Origin: Rhexocercosporidium sp. MPI-PUGE-AT-0058
Lineage: Eukaryota; Ascomycota; Leotiomycetes; Helotiales
Length of the DNA: 64,000 bases
Reading direction: 5' to 3'
Assembly (NCBI GenBank): GCA_020746875.1
Contig: JAGTJL010000033.1
Coordinates: 62,001 to 126,000, forward strand
Shown here: positions 1 through 9,952 of the stretch, piece after piece
Layout: each line of letters begins with the position of its first letter
Numbering within the stretch: position 1 is the first letter of the stretch
Program-made: the position numbers and the translations under genes
The notes under the pieces: generated by a model
The model's input: only the letters and a program-made list of their open reading frames with translations
Database searches by the model: none
Told to the model about the DNA's origin: nothing

Positions 1-1035
1 CAAAGCTTTTACGAAAATGCGACATACATGCGCACTTTCTTTGACGATAATGATAGCATACTCCACTTGTTACATATCGCCAGGCGTCTCCATTGTCATG
101 ATCCTCGGGACAGAGTATATGCCATGCTTGGAATGTCTATATTCACCACTCTTGATCCACCTATCCAAGCAAATTACGTCAAATCAAAGTTGGATGTTTA
201 TCAAGAGGTCGCAGAGGTATACTTCAAGCACTATTCGAATCTCGATATACTGTCCTTAGTTCAGCATGATCAATCATTGGATGATGACTTGCCGTCTTGG
301 GTTCCATTTTGGGACCAGGGCATGCGACGAAATGTTATTCTGGATGAGCTGTCCCCGCGAAAGCAGATTATGAGTCTCAATATTCCCAACACTGTTTCAA
401 TTGACCCTCAGGCTCGGGTTTTGACGGTCACCGGGTTCACATTTGACACCATCACTGCATCCGAAGAAGTAAACAGCCAGGAGTGGTATCTTTCACCTAG
501 TGATAACATGGATCTTCATCCTGTTTTACAATTTTGGATGAGAAACTACAAATCTGCTGCTCGATATGTAACGGGTGAACTGGTAACTGATGTTTTTGTG
601 AAGGTTCTCACGGCAGGTTTAGACTACAAGGGGGCCGAACCAGTGACTGGCACAAGAGGGATTCAAACCGACTTCAATGAATTCATGCTCCATCTCCTTG
701 AACGAGCGGGCGAGAACGCGGGCTTATATACACAAGTGCGACAGAAAAGTGGTTATGGGAATGCGTTATCTTTCCGACATCGAGCTGCTCAACTTGGTTG
801 GAACCGTTCATTTTTCGCGACTTCGAAGGGCTATCTAGGCCTCGGACCGAATACCTTGCGAGTAGGAGATGCGGTCACTATCTTGCGTGGTGGAGCTATG
901 CCTTACATCCAACGAGCAAAGAATGGTCACCATCAGCTTGTTGGAGAGGCTTATGTACATGGCATAATGGAAGTTGAACTTACTAAACAGTGGAGGAATA
1001 GGCAGCTGAAGGAAGAGATCTTTGAAATTCGTTGA
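1..1035 (+). CDS. HET-domain (heterokaryon incompatibility) protein, C-terminal part; 5' end outside window
   Basis: The reading frame is open from the first base, so the gene begins upstream of the window. About 344 codons are visible and end at a stop at 1033-1035. Near the start is the segment HDPRDRVYAMLGM, the conserved DPRDRVYALLGL element that follows the HET domain in fungal incompatibility proteins. After it comes the usual variable C-terminal region with SWVPFWDQ, like the 'LPSWVPDW' element of the family, and a late segment with GYLGLGPNTLRVGD, like the 'G.lGlgP..v..GD.V.il.G' element near the end of these proteins. The HET domain itself (ILSHRWG, CIDQ and WxxRxWTxQE motifs) is expected upstream and is not seen. 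HET proteins trigger cell death after fusion of unlike strains; the partner is unknown. No stop interrupts the frame, unlike its NLR neighbour. The family call is strong; the specific role is not determined. Confidence 0.85.
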   Translation, partial: QSFYENATYMRTFFDDNDSILHLLHIARRLHCHDPRDRVYAMLGMSIFTTLDPPIQANYVKSKLDVYQEVAEVYFKHYSNLDILSLVQHDQSLDDDLPSWVPFWDQGMRRNVILDELSPRKQIMSLNIPNTVSIDPQARVLTVTGFTFDTITASEEVNSQEWYLSPSDNMDLHPVLQFWMRNYKSAARYVTGELVTDVFVKVLTAGLDYKGAEPVTGTRGIQTDFNEFMLHLLERAGENAGLYTQVRQKSGYGNALSFRHRAAQLGWNRSFFATSKGYLGLGPNTLRVGDAVTILRGGAMPYIQRAKNGHHQLVGEAYVHGIMEVELTKQWRNRQLKEEIFEIR

Positions 1036-1355
1036 TAGAGATTTATCACTGCACAGTTGTTGGAGAAAGTTTGATATGAAGCACCATTAGAAGACCATCG
1101 TCGATTCAACAAGGAAACCTGTTTGAATGGTTGTGGCTACTTCTAGAGACATGACAAATTGTGAATCACTGAAAGATCTACAATATTAAGAAAGTTATTT
1201 GTTTATAAGAAACTTTGTCGATATCGTCCACTCAGCACTTGCCAACCGTCATTCTGACGCCTTTTAACATTATTCCAGCTCCAATATTTTCTAATCAATT
1301 TCGAAGGCTTCGTGTGAGCCGCAGGCGAGCACCCATGTTTCTTTTGTCCGAGACC
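1036..1355. other. Intergenic, 3' of HET gene
   Basis: No gene is supported here. It is AT-rich spacer between the HET gene and the left arm of the repeat that flanks NLR1. Weak similarity to the outer part of the repeat (around 1320-1355) suggests the arm extends a little further but is degraded. Confidence 0.4.
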
Positions 1356-1540
1356 CTCATAAGTTTTGTGGCTGCTGTGGCGCGCAAACAGCTGCAGGAC
1401 TGCCAGGCGGTTCGGTACTTCTGATGGACGGAACTAACGAATCTCGGCTGCAAGGGACGGACCCCGCACTTCCCGCAAAGCTTTGGTAATTTCGCCGTAG
1501 TTTCGCCGTAGCTTGCTTAAATGTCAGCCTGAGACTTAAG
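1356..1540 (-). repeat. NLR-flanking repeat, copy a (left inverted arm, truncated)
   Basis: The stretch containing CATAAGTTTTGTGGCTGCTG, CTTCTGATGGACGGAACTAA and CCCCGCACTTCC matches the reverse complement of 6070-6235 over most of its length with many substitutions. The two arms bracket the NLR1 pseudogene. Copy a runs opposite to copy b. Its outer terminus, which should read CTAACGTCC, is not found, so this copy is truncated towards the HET gene. Confidence 0.7.
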
Positions 1541-1876
1541 GCTGGAAATTCGACAATAAATGGATGATCGAAGGTAGATTGTGTCCTGAATTTCTTTTTT
1601 ATAATTCAATTCCCAGACTTCTTTAGCTTCCGTCTTAGCAACAAGGAGCTATTATGCTCATGACTTCCAGCATTCCTACGGTGAGCTTGAGCGACTGGGT
1701 CGGGCTTGCGCGCTTCCAGCCATGTACAACGATGCTATTCCCGCGAGGCTGCCGCCCAGCCGAGTGCGCCAGCCTCAACCCATCATGAAGTCTTCACCCT
1801 TCGCATCTATGCCAACTTAACGGCTCAACTACTACCGAGAGCCCTCCTCCTCACGATCCTCGAACCTAGTCGAATA

Positions 1877-4800
1877 ATGCGTCTGCTACAGTACAACGAC
1901 GATGGCGATTTCAGCCTGACCGAGTTCTTCGAAGGCGATATACCCACGAAGTATGCTATACTTTCGCACAGATAGGGAGCAGCGGAGGTCACTTTTAAGG
2001 ATCTGACAGACGGCACAAGCAAAGGCAAGGCTGGCTACGGCAAGATACAGTTCTGCGGAGAGCAGGCTAGGCGTGATGGCCTACAATACTTTTGGTTGGA
2101 TACCTGCTGTATCGATAAATCCAATGCCGTCGAGCTTCAGGAAGCCATCAACTCGATGTTTCGCTGGTACCGGGATGCGACCAAGTGCTACGTTTATCTG
2201 CCAGATGTTTCGCGACCTCGAACCGATCCGGCTGATGAGTCCAACGACGACTGGGTATCGATATTTCGAAAAAGTGAATGGTTCAGACGAGGCTGGACTC
2301 TGCAAGAGCTCATTGCGCCGGCATCAGTCGACTTCTTCTCCAAAGAAGGAGAGCTGTTAGGCAATAAGGTCTCCTTAGAACAACACATCGGGGAGGTAAC
2401 AGGCATTCCAACCAAGGCTCTTCGAGGGAGCCCTTTGTCTGATTTCAGCGTTGATGAGCGATTATCGTGGGCAGCAAGTCGTGAGACTTTTCGCCAGGAA
2501 GACAAAGCATACTCACTACTGGGCATTTTCAATATTAATATGTCGCTCATATATAGCGAAGGAAAAGAAAATGCGTTCAGACGGCTGAAGAAGAAGATCC
2601 AGAAATCGCTGACAGGTGAACACCCGACAAATCGCTTTATCTTTAGCTATCTGCTAATCACTTTGTGAAAGAAGACGAGCAGAATCTACTCGACCCTCAG
2701 AGCCAAAGTTGTATACAAGACCTGCGGATAACAGATCCCCGGGAGGACAAGAAGCGGATTGAAGACACGAAGGGCGGGCTGCTGCGAGACTCTTACCAAT
2801 AGATCCTCGAACATCCCGATTTCCAGCAATAGCGCGACGATACACAGAGCCGGCTACTCTGGATTAAGGGTGACCCTGGTAAAGGCAAAACGATGCTTAT
2901 TAGCGGCATCCTCGATGAAATGAGCCCTTCCACGAAGCTAAGAGACAAAGAGGCAACCACACTATTATCGTACTTCTTCTGCCAGGCTACCGATGACCGC
3001 ATTAATAATACGTCAGCCGCGCTCCGCGGTCTTATCTACCTGCTCATCGACCAGTAACCATTGCTCATCTCGCATGTGCGGAAAAAATACGACCACGCTG
3101 GCAAGGCCCTTTTTGGAGATACAAACGCCTGGGTTGCATTATCTGAAATCTTCACTAGCATTCTACAAGACCCAAGCTTGAAGAGCATCTATTTAATCAT
3201 CGATGCGCTCGACGAATGCAAAGCAAATCTTGACCAGCTTTTAGATCTAATTAGTCGAACTGCCTCAACATCCCCTCGCGTCAAATGGATTGTGTCAAGC
3301 CGCAACGAACCCAACATTAAGGCGCGGCTGAGACTTGATCATACGCAGATGAGGCTTAGCCTTGAACTAAACGAAGAGCATATTTCTCGTGCTGTCCAGG
3401 TGTTTATCGATTTCAACGTTTCCAAACTGCGACTTATTGAGGACGACAGCGAGCTACAGGAGATAGTTCGAGGTCAGATATACGCTAAGGCCAATGGGAC
3501 ATTCCTATAGGCGGCTCTTGTCTTAAAGGAGCTTGAGCCCGTAGAGAGCTGGGACGTGCTCGATGTGCTTCAGGACATGCCGCCCGAGCTAGAACCGCTC
3601 TACGATCGGATGCTACGTCAAGTTGAACAGCTGCAGCGCAAAGATCTTGAGTTCTGCCGTCTCGTCCTTTCTACCATAACGCTTGCGTACCGCCCACTCC
3701 ACCTCCTCGAAGTAGGAGCCCTCTCTAATCTTCCTCGGCAAATCTCTTCCAATCTCGATAAAGTCGTGAAAGTTGTGAATAAATGCGGCTCGTTCCTCAC
3801 CGTACGAGATAATCGCACGTATTTCATCCATCAATCGGCAAAAGACTTCTTGCTCAAAAACGCATTCGATAGAGTATTTCCCTCTGGAAAGGCAGATATA
3901 ATCTACACTATATTCTCAAAATCGCTTGAGGTTATATCCAAAACGCTTCGACGCGACATATACGGGTTGCGCGCCCCTGGGTTCTAGATTGAGATGGTCG
4001 AGCCGCCAGTTCCAGATCCACTCGCTGCAGTGCAATACTCCTGTCTTTATTAAGTTGACCATCTACTTGACTGTGATAAAGGACACACTATTATTGATCT
4101 CATAGACGGTGGCTCCGTTTATTAATTTTTCAGAACGAGTTATATGTTCTGGCTTGAGGCGCTCAGCTTGATAAAAAGCTTGCCAGATGGTATCGTGATG
4201 ATAATGAAGCTCGAGAACTCGATTAAAGTAAGTCATATTGCAATTTTGAAGATGCCTTTAGAGAAGACTCTACTAATTTAAATAAGTTCGATGAAAGTCC
4301 TAATTTACATGCGTTTATACAGGATGCGAGACGGTTCGTCGTATACAACCGATCAGTCATTGAACAAGCGCCCCTTCAATCGTATTGTTCAGCACTAGTC
4401 TTTAGCCCAGAGAAGAGTCTTGTTCGGGTAGCATTTGGGAAGTGTATCCCAGATTGGATTTTGCAGAAACTAAAAGTGTAAGCATACTGGAACGCGCTGC
4501 TCCAGACGCTCGAGGGCCATACTGACTGGGTCCATTCTGTGGCCTTCTCCTCCGACAGCAAGCAGGTCGTGTCTGGGTCCTCCGACCAGACGGTGCGGCT
4601 CTGGGACGCGGCGACAGGAGCCGCGCTGCAGACGCTCGAGGGCCATACTAGCTGGGTCTATTCTGTGGCCTTCTCCCCCGACAGCAAGCAGGTCGTGTCT
4701 GGGTCCGCCGATCAGACGGTGCGGCTCTAGGACGCGGCGACAGGAGCCGCGCTGCAGACGCTCGAGGGCCATACTCGCTGGGTCCATTCTGTAGCCTTCT

Positions 4801-5753
4801 CCCCCGACAGCAAGCAGGTCGTGTCTGGGTCCTACGATCAGACGGTGCGGCTCTGGGACGCGGCGACAGGAGCCGCGCTGCAGACGCTCGAGGGCCATAC
4901 TAGCTGGGTCTATTCTGTGGCCTTCTCCCCCGACAGCAAGCAGGTCGTGTCTGGGTCCGCCGATCAGACGGTGCGGCTCTGGGACGCGGCGACAGGAGCC
5001 GCGCTGCAGACGCTCGAGGGCCATACTCGTTCGGTCTATTCTGTAGCCTTCTCCCTCGACAGCAAGCAGGTCGTGTCTGGGTCCGACGACCAGACGGTGC
5101 GGCTCTGGGACGCGGCGACAGGAGCCGCGCTGCAGACGCTCGAGGGCCATACTGGCTCGGTCCATTCTATGGCCTTCTCCCTCGACAGCAAGCAGGTCGT
5201 GTCTGGGTCCTCCGACCAGACGGTGCGGCTCTGGGACGCGGCGACAGGAGCCGCGCTACAGACGCTCGAGGGCCACTCGAGGTTGGTCACGTCTGTAGCC
5301 TTCTCACCTGACGGCAAGCAGGTCGTGTCTGGATCGGACGATAAGACAGTGCGGCGCTGGGACGCCGCGACAGGGGCCCTGCTGCAGACGCTCGAGGGCC
5401 ACTCGGACTCGGTCACGTCTGTAGCCTTCTCACCTGACGGCAAGCAGGTCGTGTCTAGATCGGACGACAAGACAGTGCGGCGCTGGGACGCCGCGATAGG
5501 GGCCCTGCTGCAGACGCTCGAGGGCCACTCGGACTCGGTCACGTCTGTAGCCTTCTCACCTGACGGCAAGCTGCTACCAACTTTACGTGTATCAGGTCAA
5601 TGGATATCAGATGGCGCTGCGAATATTCTCTGGCTACCTTCTGAGTACCGACCTACATGTGATGCTGTTTGGGATAAAACTCTTGTTCTAGGACATTCGT
5701 CAGGGAAGATTTCATTACTTCAGTTTAAACAAGGGTTAAAGCTTATAATATGA
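1877..5753 (+). pseudogene. NLR1: HET-NACHT-WD40 STAND protein (HET-D/HET-E/HNWD type), inactivated by nonsense mutations
   Basis: The ATG at 1877 gives MRLLQYNDDGDFSLTEFF, the usual start of HET-type STAND proteins. The HET domain follows with ILSHR-stop-GA, LDTCCIDKSN and FRRGWTLQELIAP. A 56-nt intron (2616-2671, GTGAAC..GCTAATCA..AAG) moves the frame into the NACHT part, with Walker A GDPGKGKT and Walker B LIIDALDEC. A 59-nt intron (4228-4286, GTAAGT..TACTAAT..AAG, phase 0) leads to the linker and WD40 array, ending LKLII-stop at 5751-5753. In-frame stops lie at 1973, 2800, 2830, 3055, 3508, 3985, 4051, 4123, 4479 and 4728. Most replace a Trp or Gln conserved in the family, as RIP would do. 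The architecture matches Podospora het-d/het-e/HNWD allorecognition genes, which detect a partner protein and trigger incompatibility cell death. The copy cannot make a full protein. An origin as a transposed copy is an inference from the flanking repeats. Confidence 0.93.
4503..5569 (+). repeat. WD40 tandem array of NLR1: eight 126-bp units plus a partial ninth
   Basis: Each unit is 42 codons and begins QTLEGH, with AFSPDSKQVVSGS in the middle and VRLWDAATGA at the end. Units are nearly identical at DNA level, so they were homogenised or amplified recently. Differences cluster at a few positions after QTLEGH and around the residue before DQTV, which are the fast-evolving surface positions of this family. 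Units 7-8 (with SVTSVAFSPDGK and VRRWD) form a second subtype. One unit carries TGG to TAG at 4728. Confidence 0.95.
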
Positions 5754-6069
5754 AACTAGTATAAGTTAATTAATATTTTATACTGATATTTATATAATAT
5801 CTCTATTTCATAGAGGGTTCGAGGGGAGTGACTCACTATATAGCAATTCATAATTGCCACTCGCTTTTTAGAATCTTCTAGCATAAATTTGAAAGTGACC
5901 ACTATCTTCGTTATTCTATCGACCGTCCTATCAATGTCATGTAACAAATCTGCGTGAACAAGGTGTAATAGAAGACCTTTGCAGACCTTGGCGCTGACTT
6001 AAAAATATTATTAACAGTCAAAGGCAAAGAGCCTTCGCGTCAGCAAGACCTGGAAAGGCACAAGCTCGG
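5754..6069. other. Spacer between NLR1 and the right repeat arm
   Basis: No supported gene. AT-rich 3' flank of NLR1; the short open frames have no recognisable product. Confidence 0.4.
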
Positions 6070-6563
6070 CCGTTGATGACATAAGCGGAATTATGGCGGA
6101 ATTACCAAAGTTTAATCGGAAGTGCGGGGTCAGTTCCTATTAACCGAAAGTCGTTAGTTCCGTCGATCAGAAGTACCGACTCGCGGGGAGGTCCTACATT
6201 AGTTTGCGTGTAACAGCAGCTACAAAACTTATGACGGTCATAGATAAAATAGTAAGGCTCTGAAGCTCAGATAAGACCCTTTTATAAGTGTAAGGGATAA
6301 TGAGAGCTCGCTAGGATAGCTGTGGCAAAGGACTCGTACTAAAGCATAAACGGAGGCTTTTTATAAACCAGGCGAAAGGGCGATAATGCAAATAAATAAA
6401 ATTCTTCGGAGGGGGTCAAATTGCTAATAAATAGCTATAGAATACGACTGATCTTTTATTTTAGAGACTCATAAGTTAGTGTAGAGTTTGAGATGCTTAA
6501 AGTTAAAGTACCTCTCCTTTTTCTCGGCACGTAGGGTTTCTCGGCACGCCGGGAGGGACGTTA
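6070..6563 (+). repeat. NLR-flanking repeat, copy b (right arm of NLR1), ending GGACGTTAG
   Basis: The inner part (6070-6235) is the inverted partner of 1356-1540. The outer part aligns, with many changes, to 12960-13581: GATAAGACCC.., AGGCTTTTTATAAACCA.., AAGTTAAAGTAC.., CGGCACGTAGGGTTTCTCGG and GGGACGTTAG at 6555-6563. It lies immediately 3' of NLR1, as copies c and d do for NLR2 and NLR3. Confidence 0.7.
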
Positions 6564-7126
6564 GCTGGACTATCTTTGCCTGAGTATTAGGTCTCCGGCG
6601 TAGATCGGACATGGTTGATGGAAGGTGTGAACGAATGGTTGAGTTTCCAGGGGGGAGTTGGATTTGAGTCAAACCCAGATGCGACGGAGGCAGGGGTTGA
6701 GCATAAAATTGAGTCGAGCGAGGGGTTACTTTTCTCAAGATTCGAGCTCTCTGGTAGTTTAGTACGGAGATTATGGCAAATACAGAGCGATTTTATCTCT
6801 ACTGGACAATGAAGGTTGGTGGTATTCCCGGGCCCCTATGAGCGGGCAGTGTGGTTCTGTGACCATCGTTCAAAACAAAGCTAAGCGAGGTGGTAAGTTG
6901 ACGACCTAGTGTGGGGATAAACTTAAGCGAGGTGGTGATGGTAACCTCCCAAAAAACCTCACTGTCTAGACTTTGCCTCTATAGCTAGTTACAGTGACAG
7001 AATGTATTCAGGGTTTTCTATTGCTAGTCATTATATCCGTAGCCTTTGAATAATATTGTGCAAATGATATGAATCCATGTCATATCTGCGACATGAAAAC
7101 ACCAAGGCCACAGGGGGGTGAAATTA
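6564..7126. other. Non-coding stretch upstream of the captain relic, with repeated dodecamer
   Basis: No gene is recognised. The dodecamer AAGCGAGGTGGT occurs at 6883-6894 and 6925-6936 and again at 7240-7251, just before the DUF3435 relic. Confidence 0.5.
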
Positions 7127-7226
7127 AAGTAGAAGCACTATTAAACCAAAAGTACAATAGAACTAGAAGTACAACTAGGTTAGAAGCGCAATAAAATCAG
7201 AAGTACAATTAAAGTAGAAGTGTATG
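7127..7226. repeat. Degenerate minisatellite around AGAAGTACAAT
   Basis: Imperfect units of roughly 15-20 bp contain (A/G)AAGTACAAT or AGAAGCGCAAT: for example AAAAGTACAATAGA, AGAAGTACAACTAG, AGAAGCGCAATAAA and AGAAGTACAATTAA. It ends about 30 bp before the recombinase relic. Confidence 0.65.
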
Positions 7227-7253
7227 AGTTGAGCTCATGAAGCGAGGTGGTCT

Positions 7254-7740
7254 GTTAAGCGATACAGTCAACTACGAGACGAGATGAACAACGAGTTCAT
7301 CTTCTGTGAGGCGGTTCGTGAAGCACAAGGCGTTCGTATTGCTCGCGAGCTGCAGCTCTCATCTGGGTCGGTACGGTACCGGATGAAGGTAGGGGGCGAG
7401 ATCACCGGCTTTGGACAGGTGTTGAAACCTTACAACCTCCGAGATGGTTCCGCTAAAGGGCTGAATGAAAGTCGTAAGTGCCCGATCCTCCATTACTCAG
7501 GCATCATACTGACTTAAGGTCTTCCAAACAGCGGACGTTAGCGATTCGCTTCAGAATAAAATCCTACAGCATGCAAGTATCGGAGTTTCTTCGAACTTGA
7601 TTACGAACCTTCGTAGTCACTGAGGCAGATAGGATATATAGACAGCTGGTGTTGTGTCGTGCTCTGCGCGTTACCTGCAGTCCCTTAGTTAGATAGAATA
7701 TCAACGTAGATATCACATATGCCACCCTGTCCAGTAAATT
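7254..7740 (+). pseudogene. DUF3435 tyrosine recombinase (Starship captain family), C-terminal relic
   Basis: The segment reads YSQLRDEMNNEFIF, then LKPYNLRDGSAKGLNES, a 58-nt intron (7474-7531, GTAAGT..AACAG), then DVSDSLQNKILQHASI. This matches the C-terminal catalytic region of DUF3435 proteins, where an Arg in the 'LRxGxGKALN' block is followed by 'VSxxLQNLIxQHAS.xTFxxHYL'. After ASIGV the frame is disturbed. A block near 7686-7712 reading NINVDITYA resembles the 'HYLxRNINVDVTxxY' continuation. The N-terminal two thirds are missing, so it cannot act. In an intact Starship the captain is the first gene inside the 5' end and mobilises the element. The family call rests on motif resemblance from memory and should be checked with a profile search. 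Confidence 0.6.
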
Positions 7741-8897
7741 TCATTAATGTCTGCTTCATGAAGTAAGCCTGTCACAGGGGGTAGAGATGGGGCCAAATTC
7801 AGTTTTCTACTAGCTGAACGTTTATCATTCAGATGCGTAGATCGTGAATGTTCTCACCTGAACGAGTTCCATAGCAGGGGCCGTCTGATCGAAAACTGTC
7901 TGAGATGAAGGCAGCTGCATCTGGCTCTCTCGGACATCTCGAACGATGACTCCCTGATGGAGGGAACAGATTTTGGCTCCCTAAGATCCTCTCGATGGAC
8001 CAGTCCACCCTCAGCCTTCAGTCGACAATTTGCGGATGCGCAGCGGAGAACGAGGTTGCATACCAGATGCATTACAGAAATCGAGTAGCCACAAGCAGGA
8101 GGAAGGTGGGAGAGATGGGAGGGGGACTAAGGAACTATCGTCTTGGCAGCGGCGCCAAGCGGGTAGGGCTGTGTTCTGTGGGGGTCCTATGATGTAATTG
8201 ATTCCTTCACTTACACTCGCTGGAGCCAAGAACCCGTCCCCGCTGAAAAGCTAAGATTGAGACCTGGGCGAGTCTCCATTCTAATGTCTAGAATCTTCCC
8301 ACCATCATAATCTACCACAAGTTGCAAATCATTATGCTCTGATTATCCGGTGAGATTCTACTCCAAATCCTCAATACGTCTACTTCTACTGTTTAAATCC
8401 GGACTTTGTGCCGTGGGGTCGTAAAGAGGACCTACTAGCGCTCGCGCTGCCTGTCGAAGACTTGCAGACATTGGAGCCAGCCTCGAATATGTTCCTATTG
8501 ACCGAGACGAATAACACAAAGATCCTCCAAGTCTCCAACTCCACATCTCGGCCAAGGTCTTTGCTGCCCTACTCAGTTAAGATGTGTGCACCTTCTAGTC
8601 GAGGGGGTACGTGAGACCCTGAACAGATCGAACTGGGTTAGTTTTAACAAGCCACGTAACCAGAATGTGTTACTCCACTTTGACCGGCCGCTCTAAACTT
8701 AAAAGCTTGTTGAACTGCACCCCTGCTTTATCAGTAATTGTTGTGCTTCTTTGGCATATACTTATTTTAGCGACGAATCTTCAGTGTCTCAGCCATCCCC
8801 CGAACATCGAAGTTTCCCAAATTTTCCCAAGTGAGGTTATGACCAAAATGCTAGTAACTTAGACAAATAAACCTGCCTTGATCACAATATCACATGC
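7741..8897. other. No gene supported between captain relic and effector relic
   Basis: Several short frames occur on both strands, none with a recognisable product. A segment near 8346-8390 reads LSGEILLQILN, loosely like the start of an F-box, but no continuation was found. Confidence 0.4.
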
Positions 8898-9778
8898 TTA
8901 CTTTCCTCCAAAATTCATTCCATGAACTCCCCTATTGATGTTCCCAGCTTGGAAGCCCGTGTTGTTAGCCCCAAAGCTCACTGTCATCGAACCGGTCTGA
9001 GTCCCCGCCACTTTCACAATAGCTTCCTCCTGCGACTTGGACAGCAGCTCAGTCAACAGCTTCTGCGACGCTTTCGCGCCCTTTAGTTCCTCCTCAAGTT
9101 GTCGCAATACCTCATCTTTCCCTCGATTAGATCTAGCCGCGCCGTCATCGTCGCTGCTGAGATTCAGCTCTTCTAGCTTCGTCTCCACCACCACCAGCTG
9201 TCGATCTGCCGTAGTAATGGCATTATTAACCTCATCTTGCCTTGTAGATATTGTCTTCTTTATTTCGTCCGTGACATGGCTATTACGGACAGAACTATAC
9301 CTGTAGTAAGGTTGGACTTGGAACAAAAAGGTAGAGCCAGTATTACTTATAAGGTTGTAACACTAATGATGAGATTGACGGCAAGCTTATAGCTTTAAAG
9401 CTGCTCAGACATGGCCTTGGCTTAGTCTTTCTTAAAGAATCCCACATTTGCTCGGTCCAGCTATGTTAGCTTTCCTTTTGAGTGTCTTGTCTACTTCTGT
9501 AGATCGGCCTTAAAAAGAACGCAAGCCTGCGTGCAGCTGCTGATAGTCGCCTTTAACTGCTTCGCTACGTTTTGGCTAAGGGACTTCTAATCTCCATTTT
9601 TTACCCCTTGAAGTAACTCCAGAGTTATATGAACCGACTGGACGTCATTAGTTAGGCGCTTGATGGTTTTGGGTGTATCGCTGAGCTGTTGCAGATCTCT
9701 TAGTAATAGTCGTATGCCGTGTAGAGCCGGTATAATTATACCGACGACACTCGTAGTAATGCTGAGAGGATCCGCCAT
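8898..9778 (-). pseudogene. HeLo-like/SesA-type cell-death effector with C-terminal sigma-like amyloid motif, RIP-inactivated
   Basis: The minus-strand ATG at 9776-9778 starts MADPLSITTSVVGI, the typical beginning of fungal STAND-associated N-terminal (Helo_like_N / SesA-type) domains, with the following DTPKTIKRLTNDVQSVHITL. The frame continues past several stops (first at 9587-9589, then where Trp or Gln are expected, before TRH, LDR, AKA and SY) to SSVRNSHVTDEIKKTIS. A small intron between about 9345 and 9310 is likely, but its splice sites are degraded. The C-terminal half is charged and helical, then ends in the Gly/Asn-rich VSFGANNTGFQAGNINRGV (8925-8981) and a short tail. This tail motif is nearly the same as one at the N-terminus of the divergently transcribed NLR2. 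In such fungal pairs the NLR is thought to template amyloid folding of the effector tail, releasing a membrane-acting N-domain. This copy is not functional. Confidence 0.75.
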
Positions 9779-9952
9779 TTGTAGTTATTGAGAACCGAAA
9801 CTGGCGTGAAGGAAGATATGGCCGTGAATTCGGTGAGATCCAGAAGCGCCGTCAATCTGACTGGGAGGTAGCCGCACGTCAATGCGGCTGAAGGATGGCC
9901 AACGACCCTAAGACAAACAGCTGCTACCAACAATCCGTCGCAAACCTCTGTA
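9779..9952. promoter_or_regulatory. Shared divergent promoter of effector and NLR2
   Basis: Only 174 bp separate the two start codons (9778 on minus, 9953 on plus). The arrangement suggests co-regulation of receptor and effector. I see no specific operator or clear TATA box. Confidence 0.5.

Noticed and set aside
4470..5569. Long minus-strand open frames across the WD40 array
   Set aside because: They are antisense shadows of the 126-bp repeats of NLR1; the plus strand gives clear WD40 motifs.
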